From Giardia muris (taxonomy: Eukaryota; Fornicata; Diplomonadida; Hexamitidae), in contig CM016925.1 of the NCBI GenBank assembly GCA_006247105.1, positions 2,356,001 to 2,420,000 of the forward strand: a DNA stretch of 64,000 nucleotides. Direction: 5' to 3'. The notes below the pieces were generated by a model. That model had not been told where the DNA came from. It searched no databases and was given only the letters and a program-made list of their open reading frames with translations. This document shows, piece after piece, positions 19,778-30,500 of this stretch. Every line of letters begins with the position of its first letter. The first letter of the stretch is position 1. Made by a program: the position numbers and the translations under genes.

Positions 19778-20589
19778 CTCCTCTTCCATGTCCTCGCCGT
19801 CGCCAAGGGTCTCAGCGCCGATCTCCTCGTAGTCCTTCTCGAGGGCGGCAAGATCCTCACGAGCCTCGGAGAACTCGCCCTCCTCCATACCCTCGCCAAC
19901 GTACCAGTGGACGAAGGCGCGCTTCGCATACATGAGGTCGAACTTGTGATCCATGCGAGACCGGACCTCGGCGATGGCGGTCGTGTTCGAGATCATGAGG
20001 CACGAGCGCTGGACCTTTGCGAGGTCGCCGCCAGGGATGACCGTCGGAGGCTGGTAGTTGATGCCGACCTTGAAGCCCGTGGGACACCAGTCGACGAACT
20101 GGATCGTGCGCTTCGTCTTGATGACTGCGATGGCCGCGTTGACGTCCTTGGGGACGACGTCGCCGCGGTACATCATGCAGCACGCCATGTACTCCCGTGG
20201 CGCGGGTCGCACTTGACCATCATGTTCGCAGGCTCGAAGACGGAGTTGGTGAGTTCTGCAACGGAGAGCTTCTCGTGGTACGCCTTCTCGGACGAGATGA
20301 TCGGAGCATAGGAGCAGAGCGGGAAGTGGATACGCGGGTAGGGGACGAGGTTCGTCTGGAACTCCGTCAGATCGACGTTGAGGGCGCCATCGAAGCGAAG
20401 AGAGGCCGTGATCGACGAGATGCACTGGGAGATCAGGCGGTTGAGGTTCGTGTATGTCGGGCGCTCGATATCGAGGTTACGGCGGCAGATGTCGTACATC
20501 GCCTCGTTGTCGACCATGAGCGCGCAGTCGGAGTGCTCGAGCATCGAGTGGGCAGCAAGAATCGTGTTGTAGGGCTCGAGGTCAACGAA
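19778..20589 (-). pseudogene. Alpha-tubulin pseudogene, left copy
   Basis: Strong alpha-tubulin sequence in two pieces. From 20589 it reads FVDLEP joined directly to YNTIL, so roughly 100 residues between these two points of the normal protein are missing, including the glycine-rich GTP-binding loop. It then continues normally to KCDPRHG. There a one-base deletion in the following Lys/Arg codon shifts frame (near 20192), and from 20191 the sequence continues as [12 protein letters not shown] and on to the C-terminal acidic region, ending EDMEEE near 19778. The first 70 or so residues of alpha-tubulin are also absent. It cannot encode a working tubulin. The other arm carries the same lesions at 24120-24931. 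Confidence 0.92.
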
Positions 20590-20626
20590 GACCTCTTCCG
20601 TCCCCACACCGACTTCGATGTCCTGA

Positions 20627-20827
20627 GCACTCGCAGACCAGAAGGCCCAGAACATCGCCCTCGAGAAGGAGAACGCCCAACTGAGGACCGAGAGCCATGA
20701 CATGAAAGACCTTCAGAGACGCCTCGAGGAGGTGGAGGAGGAGAAGAGGATCCTCCTCCAGAACCTCGCTGCTGTCGGGGGCAGGCTCACCAACCACCCC
20801 CAGGGCCTTGGAACGCCCACTGGATGA
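20627..20827 (+). pseudogene. Coiled-coil gene fragment spanning the left inner boundary
   Basis: An open stretch of 66 codons between a TGA at 20624 and a TGA at 20825. Residues read as a strong coiled coil ([10 protein letters not shown], then [19 protein letters not shown]). Coiled coils like this link the ankyrin and RING parts of 21.1-type proteins, so it may be debris from such a gene. The repeat ends inside it at 20779: here the last residues are GRLTNHPQGLGTPTG, whereas the right copy ends differently. An internal ATG at 20700 exists, but the fragment is too short to call a gene. Confidence 0.5.
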
Positions 20828-23800
20828 CCTGCATCCGGAGGCAGGAGCAGGAGGTCAGAAGGCCCGGCCGGATGAAGGAGTCCCCGTCGGTCCTCCTATG
20901 GGCCTCCGGGATCAACAGTCATCGTCCAGTGCCCCGGTCATCGTCCTTCGATCAAGTGGAGTGAACGGGATCACGGGAGGGGACGAGAGGACGACCATGA
21001 GCCCCGGTTGATCTCAACCCGTCTCCATGAAGGAGGGCCGGCCTCCTGAATCTGTCTGAGGGCATGGATGGAGAGCGGGGAAGGGCACCAGGCCGTGCAT
21101 GGCTGTGTGAGCCAATGCCGGCTGCTCACTGCTCCGGACTCGTGACGGAAGTGGGTGTCCGGAGTTCACGCCCTCCAGCTTGTGGGGCCGTGCCACAAAC
21201 TGGAGCCTGTTCGAGGAGCGTGAGGTGCACGGGTCGACGCCACCATGGACAGTATCCTCCTTGGTCGTCCCACGATGCACTGAGGATCCTCGGGGATGAC
21301 AGCATCCACGACGACGGGTCCTTAGGCACAGGGAAGACTGCCCGAGTCGAACGGAGTGGGTGTCAGTCGGTTCGTGGAAGGACACGTTCTACCTCCTTCC
21401 CGACTGTGGTGGCATCGGGAGGTCCACCATCAGCTGGGGACGTCGGGGGGACCTGGAACCTCTGAGTTCGATCATCGGATGGAGCACGAGTCCTGTCCGA
21501 TCTTATGGATCCCCTCGCTCTCGAACCCTGAGTCTGATACACCAGCCACTGGTTCGTCCCTTCCTCGCCCCACCTCGGCCTCCGACTTTGATCGTCCCCT
21601 TGTCGTCGGATCCCTGCCTCCTCCTGGAACCCTTCTTGAAGCCACGAGGACCTCCTTGTCCACCCTTGCACGGATATCGTTCGAGTGGGGCTGTCATCAC
21701 ACGCCCAAGGAGGAGGTCGAGTACGAACGCCCCGAGACCTTTGCCATTGGGGAGCTCCTCCTGCAGGGACGTGCTCCCGGTCGTCCGTCTGACCCCTTCC
21801 CAACACGGACGCCAAGGAGGTCTCCGTTATCTCCATCTCGGACGACTCTTCATCCGAGGTCATCCTGTCAGCAACGTGCAGGGAATCGGGGGCAGGTCAA
21901 GTGGTGGGAGGGCTGGAGCAAGACGGACGCCTTCAGACTGGTAGGTACGCGTATAGAGTGGCATCCTACCCCTCCCACCTCCTAGACGCCTGCACGTACA
22001 GGACCGACCGGACCGTCCCACGAGGGGGTTCGGGGAGGCGTCTCCCAACCAGGCCTCTGACGTGCCGTGACGACCGGACGTCATCGAGGACCTCCTTGAG
22101 ATACGACCAGGAGGCCCGGGGACATGGGGAGGACCGAAACACGTGCCTGGAGGCCGCACACAGGGAACGGGCTCACCTCCCTTCCGGTCTTCCCGTCTCG
22201 ACCCAGAACAGCAGCCCCATCACGAGTGCTTCCGGGGTCTCATACTACGACCTCGAGACGTCCGGTCCAACCTGAGGCCTGATGGCACCCACAATGGGCG
22301 GGTCTATCCTGTCCAGGCACCCCGACGTATGAACCCGGCTGCTACGGTCCCCTCGAGCACATTCACGGACTGCATCTGGCATCACTTAGATCCGAGTCTC
22401 CTCACTTCCGGACGATGAGGGCTTCCAGGAGAGCAAGGATCCTAAGGACACAGGGGATGGGGAAGGGAGACGACCGGAGAGGAACGGGGCAGCTCGGTAA
22501 CTACGGGAGCTGTTAGCTGGCCAGCAGTATGGGCATGTCGGCCTGCATAGAGCTGTCCTGGTGGCCGGGACTAGGGCTGAGGCCCCCCGAGGCTCCCGTA
22601 GGTGGTCAGGCTGAAGGGTGCTCACTGGACGGGAGGTTGTCGTCGCTGCTCACGCAGTCCCCTTTCATCCTCCACATCATCTCGGACGTAGTGGACAATG
22701 ATCTGCACAGGTACGTCGGGTAGCCGGCAGTGGAACCCAGCCCGGAGATAGGGATCACCCCAGCTCGCCAGCAGGAGTCAGGCGCTCACTGCGGGACAGC
22801 AGGTATGTACCCCCGGCCGACGTGGTTGATCATCGCTTCCAGACAGTGGAGGCGGTTGCAGCTGACCATCTGCTCGCACTCGAGGCACAGGGGACAGGCG
22901 TCTTCAAGCATCCGGGCCTGCTCCTCGCTGTCGAGCCATCTGTGGGGAGGAGCGGATGGCCTCTGATACTGGAGGTTCGTCATCGCTCTCCGACGGTGGA
23001 AGAGAAGCATGGACCCGGACGGGCCCCTCCCAGCACCCATAAAGGCCCGTGTGCACCTCAGGAGCTCCCCTTGTGGTGCGGTGGCGGCACCGAACGCGAG
23101 CAAGCTGCCCATGGCGATGACGGTGGTATCGACATCTTCTCCATCATCCATCCGCCCATCGGAGCCTGCAATCCTGCACCTGGACGGGATGCTGGGGGCT
23201 CGTGGGACCTGTGCTCGCCGGGGCATATAGCACATCCCTCATGACCGATCCCTGACTGGCAGAGGGGAACCGGGACTGACGAGGCCTGTGACGGGAAGCT
23301 GCCATGGCCCTGGCCAGTCAACGATGATGGTCACCTCGTGGACGTCTCGAGGATCGATGGGGTTGGTCAGAAGGCTCAAAGGCTTCATCATTGAGGATTC
23401 TGATGACACTGCCCTCTCCGTTGGGGACCTGGAACGTGAGGAGGATCAACAGACCTTCTGAGGGAGGCTCGAGGTCTTCGTCACTCCATCCGGAAGAGCT
23501 GAGTCCTCTGACGGTTCCTTGATACCGCCTCTTTTCCCTGACTATGATCAGAAGCGATCCTCAAGGCCCCGAACACCCAAGAGCTCTGCAGGAGGATGAC
23601 TGGCTGCCCCCTTGAAGAGGGAGGTGTCGTCATCCCGCATCCTGACGCCTCCTGGGGCCGGGGAGCACGTCTTGCAGGTCTTGGGACTGCTGTCGAAGTG
23701 GTCCCTCACAGGTGCACTTGGAGGCGTCAGTCTTATCCATTCCCTTGCAGACGGGACTGGTCGAGCTGACATGGTAGCAGCCCGAAGAGGACGTCTCCAG

Positions 23801-23929
23801 TCCTGCACGTCATTGCAGTGCCATCGAAGGGGAGGAGTAGGGGGCGGTTTACCCCACTGTGACAGACACTTCAGGTCCTGCCTGTTCAAGGAGTCAGGAG
23901 TCCTGGCCTTTGGGAGTGAGGACCATGCT
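20780..23929. other. Unique spacer of the inverted repeat
   Basis: 3,150 bp of GC-rich, single-copy DNA between the arms. Open frames of up to 209 codons occur on both strands and in overlapping phases, as expected by chance at this composition, and none looks like a protein family. One minus-strand frame (23235-22786) ends with a cysteine-rich tail (DACPLCLECEQMVSCNR ...) that could be a decayed zinc finger. Another region near 23660-23800 has scattered CxxC-like codons on the minus strand. I see no tRNA, rRNA, transposase or reverse transcriptase. Confidence 0.6.
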
Positions 23930-24082
23930 CCCGACAGCAGCGAGGTTCTGGAGGAGGATCCTCTTCTCCTCCTCCACCTCCTCGAGGCGTCTCTGAAGGT
24001 CTTTCATGTCATGGCTCTCGGTCCTCAGTTGGGCGTTCTCCTTCTCGAGGGCGATGTTCTGGGCCTTCTGGTCTGCGAGTGC
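23894..24082 (-). pseudogene. Coiled-coil gene fragment spanning the right inner boundary
   Basis: Mirror of the fragment at 20627-20827 down to position 23930, the arm edge. Beyond it this copy ends with SMVLTPKGQDS and a TGA, unlike the left copy. The two different tails on an identical coiled coil mark the inner repeat boundary to the base. Confidence 0.5.
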
Positions 24083-24119
24083 TCAGGACATCGAAGTCGG
24101 TGTGGGGACGGAAGAGGTC

Positions 24120-24931
24120 TTCGTTGACCTCGAGCCCTACAACACGATTCTTGCTGCCCACTCGATGCTCGAGCACTCCGACTGCGCGCTCATGGTCGAC
24201 AACGAGGCGATGTACGACATCTGCCGCCGTAACCTCGATATCGAGCGCCCGACATACACGAACCTCAACCGCCTGATCTCCCAGTGCATCTCGTCGATCA
24301 CGGCCTCTCTTCGCTTCGATGGCGCCCTCAACGTCGATCTGACGGAGTTCCAGACGAACCTCGTCCCCTACCCGCGTATCCACTTCCCGCTCTGCTCCTA
24401 TGCTCCGATCATCTCGTCCGAGAAGGCGTACCACGAGAAGCTCTCCGTTGCAGAACTCACCAACTCCGTCTTCGAGCCTGCGAACATGATGGTCAAGTGC
24501 GACCCGCGCCACGGGAGTACATGGCGTGCTGCATGATGTACCGCGGCGACGTCGTCCCCAAGGACGTCAACGCGGCCATCGCAGTCATCAAGACGAAGCG
24601 CACGATCCAGTTCGTCGACTGGTGTCCCACGGGCTTCAAGGTCGGCATCAACTACCAGCCTCCGACGGTCATCCCTGGCGGCGACCTCGCAAAGGTCCAG
24701 CGCTCGTGCCTCATGATCTCGAACACGACCGCCATCGCCGAGGTCCGGTCTCGCATGGATCACAAGTTCGACCTCATGTATGCGAAGCGCGCCTTCGTCC
24801 ACTGGTACGTTGGCGAGGGTATGGAGGAGGGCGAGTTCTCCGAGGCTCGTGAGGATCTTGCCGCCCTCGAGAAGGACTACGAGGAGATCGGCGCTGAGAC
24901 CCTTGGCGACGGCGAGGACATGGAAGAGGAG
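24120..24931 (+). pseudogene. Alpha-tubulin pseudogene, right copy
   Basis: Same two-piece remnant as the left arm: FVDLEP fused to YNTIL, one-base deletion after KCDPRHG, then [12 protein letters not shown] to the acidic C-terminus. The protein frames of the two copies are identical, so the decay came before the duplication, or the arms have been homogenised since. Confidence 0.92.
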
Positions 24932-25459
24932 CCCCACCAAGCAATAGTGGACCTCGACCACCCGGAAAAGTTCAGCACCCAGCTTTCCCACGGAGTCTCC
25001 CGCCGCAGTACTCACAGGGCCCGCGCCGGCTTCTCCTGCGAATTCGGAACGAGCTCGCGAGTTGCCCGGCGGGTGTGGCCGAACTGGGGGCTGCAGTCGG
25101 GAAGGACGGGGGGATCAATTGGAGGGGTGCAGATCCAGGGATAGGGCCGGAGTGAACGGGTCGTCCCGCAGGCTCGGGAGGGGCACTGAATCCTAGGGTC
25201 TGTGGGAGCCTCTCCTTGTTGGTGGGGAGGATTGGGGCATCGGGGAAGGTGTGTTCAGGCGGGGAGGAGGGGATTGATGCCTGATGCTCAAAAATGCCCC
25301 TCATTGAGTTGATGGAGGCAGTCAGGAGAGGAGACCTCGAGGGCTGAAAAGGAATCTCCATGAGGTTGGGAAGAGGAACGAAAGTGGCAGCACGGCCCTG
25401 ATGTGGGCAGTAGGGGAAGGGTATTCTAACTTCATCCCCCTCCTCGAGAAGAGGTTGGA
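24932..25459. other. Gene-free stretch, right arm
   Basis: Mirror of 19250-19777. No recognisable gene or RNA; purine-rich on the plus strand. Confidence 0.5.
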
Positions 25460-26460
25460 ATGAGGGACAACCGAGGATGGACTGCACTGATTTGGGCCCC
25501 CTTCACTGGCAAGACAGACTGTGTTCGACCCCTCCTCTCCGAAGTGGGGAAGCAGCCGAAGAAGTGGAGCTTCCCCCGGAGCACAGCTCTCATGACGGCA
25601 GCCCATCAGAACTACCCCGAGGTCGTTGAACTCCTCTTCCCATGAGCAGGGACTGACTCCAAAGGCCACACAGATGGCATGCAAACAACAGTCCAGATGA
25701 AGACGACTTCACTCAAGTCCGCCAGCTCCTCGAGAAAGAGGGATCAGAACGCATCCCTCCCCCGAAGGAATCACTACTGCTTCTGATGTCTGCAGTGGCC
25801 GGGGACGTCGGGGGAGTCAGGAACACTACACCTGGGCATCGAGGCTCATGGGATGCAGCCCTGATGATGGCCGCCTATCACGGACGCCCCGCATCTGTTC
25901 CCCTGCTCCTCCCACTCGAGGGGGCTGTTCAACAACCAGAAGGAGACGGCCCTTCTGCTTGCACTCCAGGAGGGCTGGGTCGAGTGCAAGACTCCTGGCG
26001 GACGAGGCGGCAGTCCACGAAGGGGACGGAAGAATGCACATCGAGGGGATCCGAGGGCTTGTTCGGGAGTGGCCTAACTCACTCTTCAAGGACGTATCGA
26101 GCAGTTGCAGATGCCCTGGAGGAGGCGGTCATGCGGAAGGTACGGGAGAGGCTGGAGACGCTCAGCCCGCACCACGTCCTGGCCCTCCTGTCCCCAATCG
26201 AGCAGTCGGAGGCCCGGGAGCTCGGAGAGATGGTCTGGTCGGCACTCCTCTGCGAGCCCGGAGCACTGGACGACGTCCTCTGCGAGGACGAGATGGTTGA
26301 CGGGTGCATCGTCTGCCTCTCACGCCGGAAGGACGCGGTCATCCTTCCCTGCCGGCACCTCGTCGTCTGTGCGGACCGGATCGAGCACTGCTGTCCGTAC
26401 TGCCGGGGGAAGGCCGACGAGGCCCTTGTCGTCGAGTATCCTGAGTGGCCGGATGTGTAG
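25460..26460 (+). pseudogene. Decayed ankyrin-repeat/RING gene, right copy, RING ligands retained
   Basis: Same broken ankyrin region as the left copy: ankyrin pieces from 25460, a stop at about 25645, then at least two frameshifts between about 25890 and 26040. The terminal open frame (25786-26460) ends in a RING finger reading CIVC, PCRH, VVC, CCPYC, with the third ligand Cys intact (codon 26350-26352), unlike the left copy. The position where a second CxxC cysteine usually sits is Asp (CADR), so even this RING is not canonical. It could still encode a RING-only peptide, but the ankyrin part is lost. Confidence 0.75.
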
Positions 26461-26548
26461 CCATACGACTCCCTCTCCGTCCATCCAGATGAGCCGGAGG
26501 TCTGTGGTGAGCTCGATGCCACCTCTCGCTCCAGGTCTCCCCTTCACC

Positions 26549-26555
26549 ATTCACT
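26549..26555 (-). promoter_or_regulatory. Poly(A) signal AGTGAAT overlapping the VSP stop, right copy
   Basis: Mirror of 18154-18160; an exact AGTRAAY match that begins in the stop codon. Confidence 0.55.
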
Positions 26556-28417
26556 CACTTCCCCCTGCATCTGAACCACCAACCGAGGAAGCCCCCGAGA
26601 CCTCCCAGGACCAGAAGGACGGCGATGACGATCCCCGCAATGGCACCCCCAGAGAGCCCCGAAGAACTGGAGGAGGGGGGAGGGGGGCAGGCATCGTTGG
26701 TGGGAGTGGAGCCGTCCCAGCAGAGGTCGCACTTCCCATTTGGACAGGAGGTGCACCCACTGGGGCAGGCTGTGCAGTTGGAGGGGCCGGTCACAGTAGA
26801 GTTGCTGTAGTACCCAAGGGCGCAGGAGCTGCAGGCGGTCGAGGAGGTGCAGGCCCCGCACTCCTTCGGACAGGCCGTGAAGGCGCCTGAGGATGCATCG
26901 AGGATGAAGGGGGCATTGGGGGCGGGAGTAGTGCACTTTCCATTCGTGGCCGCTGAGCAGAGGAGGCTCCCGACCGAAGTCCCGGGGGTCGAGGATGCAG
27001 GATAGCAGCCGCCCTCGAAGAGGAAGTAGTTGGGGGAAGTACTCCCAGTCGGATTCTTGCAGCTCCCGCACCTCGTGGCACTGGACGAGACGGGGTCGCT
27101 CCCGGCCTCGTTGAGGCAGATGTCGTTGGCGCCTGCCGTTCTCATCGTCCTTATGTTGACGGCGGCCAGGGGCGTGCATGTCCCGTCAAATGGAACGAAG
27201 CCGGAAGGGCACTCCTTGCAGACGGTCGTGTCCCCAACAAGAAGCTGGTTCTTCAGAGAGCAGATCTTGAGGTCCGCCGCCTTCTGGGGAGAGAAGCATC
27301 CGCCCTGATAGGCCAGGAAGCCGTTGAGGCAGGAGTCGCACCCGGAGCCAGGACCGCTCCTTGTGCAGACCTTCGTGTTCGCATCGACGCACTCTCCGTT
27401 GATCGGGTTCTTCCCAGTTGGACACCCAACACAGACGAGCCCCGAGCCGAGGCCGAGGTCGAGGCAGCTCTCACAGTTGTCGGGGCACTTGCTGCAGGTC
27501 GTGATGGAGAGGGAAGAGTTGTAGGTCGGGCCGAAGCCGCTCTTGCACGCCTCGCACTGGCTCTTGTCAGTATTGCAGGCTCCACAGTTCTGGAGGTCGC
27601 AGGCCGTGCAGGTGACGGAAGAAGAGTCGGCGGCTGTGGTAGAGTGGTAGCCGTCGAGGCACTCCGAGCATGTGGCGACATCGGTGTCGCAGGTCTTGCA
27701 GCCAGTGACGGTGCAGGCAGTGCAGGTCTTGGCACTGCTGTCGTGGTTGTAGCCGGGCATGCAGGTGGAGCATGTGGTGGCAGTGGCATCGGAGCACGTC
27801 TTACAACCCGCGCTGCACTTCGTGCACTGGTTCCCGTTGCTGGTGTCGAGGAAGTACTCGTCCGCACAACCCGAGCAGGTGTTCTCAGCACTCGCCTGGA
27901 CGCAGTTCTCGACTGAACAGGAGTAGCAGTTGGCGTTGTTCGCATCTGGGAGGTAGCCCGAAGCGCAGGCGTCGCACTTCCCGGTCCCAACAGCGTATCC
28001 AGTTGCGCACGTCTTGCAGGTGTTGGCCTGGCTCGCCTCGGTGCAGTGGTCGCAGCTCGTGCACTCGAAGCACTGGGTTATGGAGCTTGAGCTGTCGGGT
28101 TTGTAGTCCGAGGCGCAGGTGTTGCACTTACTGGCTGGAGTGTCATATCCAGTCTTGCAGGTGTCGCAGGTGTTGTCAGCACTCGCTGTGGCACAGTTGG
28201 TGCAAGCGGCGCAGGAGTAGCAGGCGGTTTTGTCTTCCTTGGGAAGGAAGCCGTCGTTGCAGGCGTCGCACCCTGAGTTGTCTGCATTGCACGTCTTGCA
28301 GTTGTTGATGGAACAAGTGTCGCTCCTGACTTTTCGGAGCTCGTTGTCGCCGGGAAGAGAGGCCCTTACTTGGGCAGCGATGACGGCATTCACCACGAGC
28401 AGGAGTGAAACGAACAT
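26555..28417 (-). CDS. Variant-specific surface protein (VSP), right-arm copy
   Basis: 620 residues, identical to the left copy except Asp instead of Gly at residue 264 (difference at 27627). Signal peptide, about thirty CxxC motifs, GGCY at 469-472, transmembrane helix and CRGK tail are all intact. Both copies are followed by the same poly(A) signal and preceded by the same 2 kb, so sequence alone gives no reason for one to be expressed over the other. Upstream of the ATG there is no long A/T run (it reads CCGGTAGA), in line with the weak promoters of VSP genes. Confidence 0.95.
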   Translation of the reverse strand: MFVSLLLVVNAVIAAQVRASLPGDNELRKVRSDTCSINNCKTCNADNSGCDACNDGFLPKEDKTACYSCAACTNCATASADNTCDTCKTGYDTPASKCNTCASDYKPDSSSSITQCFECTSCDHCTEASQANTCKTCATGYAVGTGKCDACASGYLPDANNANCYSCSVENCVQASAENTCSGCADEYFLDTSNGNQCTKCSAGCKTCSDATATTCSTCMPGYNHDSSAKTCTACTVTGCKTCDTDVATCSECLDGYHSTTAADSSSVTCTACDLQNCGACNTDKSQCEACKSGFGPTYNSSLSITTCSKCPDNCESCLDLGLGSGLVCVGCPTGKNPINGECVDANTKVCTRSGPGSGCDSCLNGFLAYQGGCFSPQKAADLKICSLKNQLLVGDTTVCKECPSGFVPFDGTCTPLAAVNIRTMRTAGANDICLNEAGSDPVSSSATRCGSCKNPTGSTSPNYFLFEGGCYPASSTPGTSVGSLLCSAATNGKCTTPAPNAPFILDASSGAFTACPKECGACTSSTACSSCALGYYSNSTVTGPSNCTACPSGCTSCPNGKCDLCWDGSTPTNDACPPPPSSSSSGLSGGAIAGIVIAVLLVLGGLGGFLGWWFRCRGK

Positions 28418-30500
28418 TCTACCGGCAGAGGGTCGAAGCGGGATTCCGGGATGTGCTGGTGCCGGACAGAGGGCTCAGAAGGACTGTCGGGATGTGGGAA
28501 GGAGTCGAGAGCGGGCCGTGGGAAGAGGCGTTCGAGGTCGTCCAGAGGGGTCGCGGTGTTGTCAGGAGGGAAGGGACGCAGGACGGGACAGATCCGACTT
28601 GGGAATAGTCCGACAGGAAACACGACAGACGACCTCGAGGACCCAAGGAAGGCGGAGATACTGACTCTAGGGATGGAGTTTAATTGACAGGCTTCTCGAT
28701 ACCCAACCAAATTGAGACTGGCTTTGCTAATCAGAAGCCCACCATCTGGACCAATAACACTGGTATAACTACTCACTGGTTACAGTGCCTCCATATGAGA
28801 TCACTTCTGGAGTAAAGCTGATACTCCCAGATAGAACTTGAACTTCTGAAACTAGATTTGCCTCTATGAATCAGCCTACTCATGAATACTAAATGTGCGA
28901 TTTACCGATATATGAGTCTCTTAAGTACGTACTGATCAAGAGATCGGAGGTAATTTGGCGGTCACTCCATTAGTTAGCAGAGAGTAGAGCAAGCTATACT
29001 CGCTGTTCGACAGGATAGAGTTTGATAAATAGGTCTTTGGGATGTAAACCACCCATTCATGACTAGATAACCAGAAGATACGACCTGGAAGCTTAGGCCT
29101 CTAACTTTCTACTCTGTTGTGATGCACTACTCTTCAGTATCCTATTCGGAACAAGAGGTATTGAAGATCTATGAATAGGGCCGTGTTCCAGTACGTATCG
29201 GGCTAGAGGTCTGAAAGTATCGTGTTCAGGCTGTAGTGCTTTCACTTTTGATTGTAGTTCCTCTGTAATTCGAGTATCTGGACAGGGTGCATTGGACCCA
29301 AGTCTGATATCTCAGATGGAAGGTATACCTCGTCTTCTCAAGACTTACTGCCGAAACATTGAAGCTCGCTCAAAAAGGGATCCTATTAGCCTCGTAGACG
29401 TGCAACCGACACAAAGATCAATCTAGAAACGTCCCTCATTCATGGAGACGAGTAAGAGCACTGTTGAGGTTTCAAATATCACAGTGGATATGTCCAACTC
29501 AGATCTCTGTGACCAGGGATAACACCTTATCATCGGTTCCCACTACAAATATATTACCATGACTGGCAGGTCTACGGTCTTCCCAAGTAACTATCATAGT
29601 CCGCTCATTGAATTAGAGAGCACCAAAGCCGATCAAGGGAGTACAATACTTGCGGAAAGCCGTGATTCATATTTCGAACATACAGATGTAATATCTATTC
29701 GATGAGTACCACAATTTCTCATTCTGTCCTTAACTGCATCTATCCTTGCTATTTTGGGTCGATAACCTTGCAGACACGCAGAAGTTTGAAACTGAGAAAC
29801 CTTTTCCGCAGGCGTATCCCAATACACCTTGCAGCTATTGTAATCACTAATGGAAGTATATTATCCTCGAAACGGGCTTAACACATCAGTCGTGATCACG
29901 CATGTATGGCGGTGTTCCCTGTGCTGACCGTCACAATGAGTGAGAGGTTTTATTGCAAGAATGGCATTCGCCTGGACTATCCGCCAACCAGGGTGCGTTC
30001 CATTTCAGCCAGTCAATCTCAGAAGGTTACTATCACTAATTGTGGCCTCGTCTCCGACCAAATAATGCGCGGACTCTCCAGTCCTTGTATTCATCGTTTT
30101 CGAGATGCTAACTGCTTCATGAGAGACCTATCTGTATGGCTTGCCCAGAACCGGTGTCCTGACTCGTCGCATTAGTCTAGAGGCCTTGAGACAAACTGAA
30201 AGCGTGTTATTCTTCAACTTAGTGGCGGTCGATTTATGCTTGTATGCACCGATCGCCTTTATAGATGGAGCATCACAAAGAACTAGAAGTCATTTCGACT
30301 GTCGTTCAGATCCGATACGAGAAGGAAGGCATTCAGAACCGGGGATGATTACTAGAATGGATATGCTCTTTCAAGGACTATGGCTTGACATTGGGCTTGT
30401 AGCGGGTTCCTCTTCTTTAAACGACGATCGATCGAAGCGTCAGGATAGGCCTGGGGCTCCCATTCCAACTCGATTTGATATAGGGTGCGTGTTTGGGAGT
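28418..30500. other. Gene-free outer part of the right arm
   Basis: Mirror of 14209-16291. No gene, RNA or known repeat recognised; lower GC than the VSP. Confidence 0.7.

Larger units (their letters stand above)
14209..20779. repeat. Left arm of a 6.6-kb inverted repeat
   Basis: This 6,571-bp arm is the reverse complement of 23930-30500; any base x pairs with 44709-x over the whole length, so there is no net insertion or deletion. The outer edge is sharp at 14209: ACTCCCAAAC is shared, and the flanks differ from the next base on. The inner edge is at 20779, inside a coiled-coil fragment. I found 14 differences between the arms (17082, ten between 18358 and 18550, 18733, about 19010, 19026). 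Contents, from the outer edge: gene-free DNA, the VSP gene, a decayed ankyrin-RING gene, a decayed tubulin gene and a coiled-coil fragment. Confidence 0.97.
23930..30500. repeat. Right arm of the 6.6-kb inverted repeat
   Basis: Reverse complement of 14209-20779. Gene order is mirrored: coiled-coil fragment, tubulin pseudogene, ankyrin-RING remnant, VSP, gene-free outer segment. The outer edge is at 30500; the next bases (GAAAAAAG) have no match at the left edge. The VSP copies in the two arms converge on the repeat centre. Near-identity over 6.6 kb implies recent duplication or ongoing gene conversion between the arms. Confidence 0.97.

Noticed and set aside
20197..20700. 167- and 205-codon frames opposite the tubulin remnant
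   Set aside because: Antisense shadows of the tubulin sequence.
21363..21863. 166-codon frame in the spacer as a gene
   Set aside because: Overlaps equally long frames on the other strand, has unsuitable composition and no domain.
27253..27990. 245-codon Ala/Thr/Pro-rich frame inside the VSP, also mirrored at 16719-17456
   Set aside because: Alternative phase of the repetitive CxxC coding sequence; low complexity and no start context.
14209..30500. Inverted repeat as a DNA transposon or retroelement
   Set aside because: No transposase, integrase or reverse transcriptase reading is visible, there is no target-site duplication at 14209/30500 that I can see, and the arms hold whole genes.
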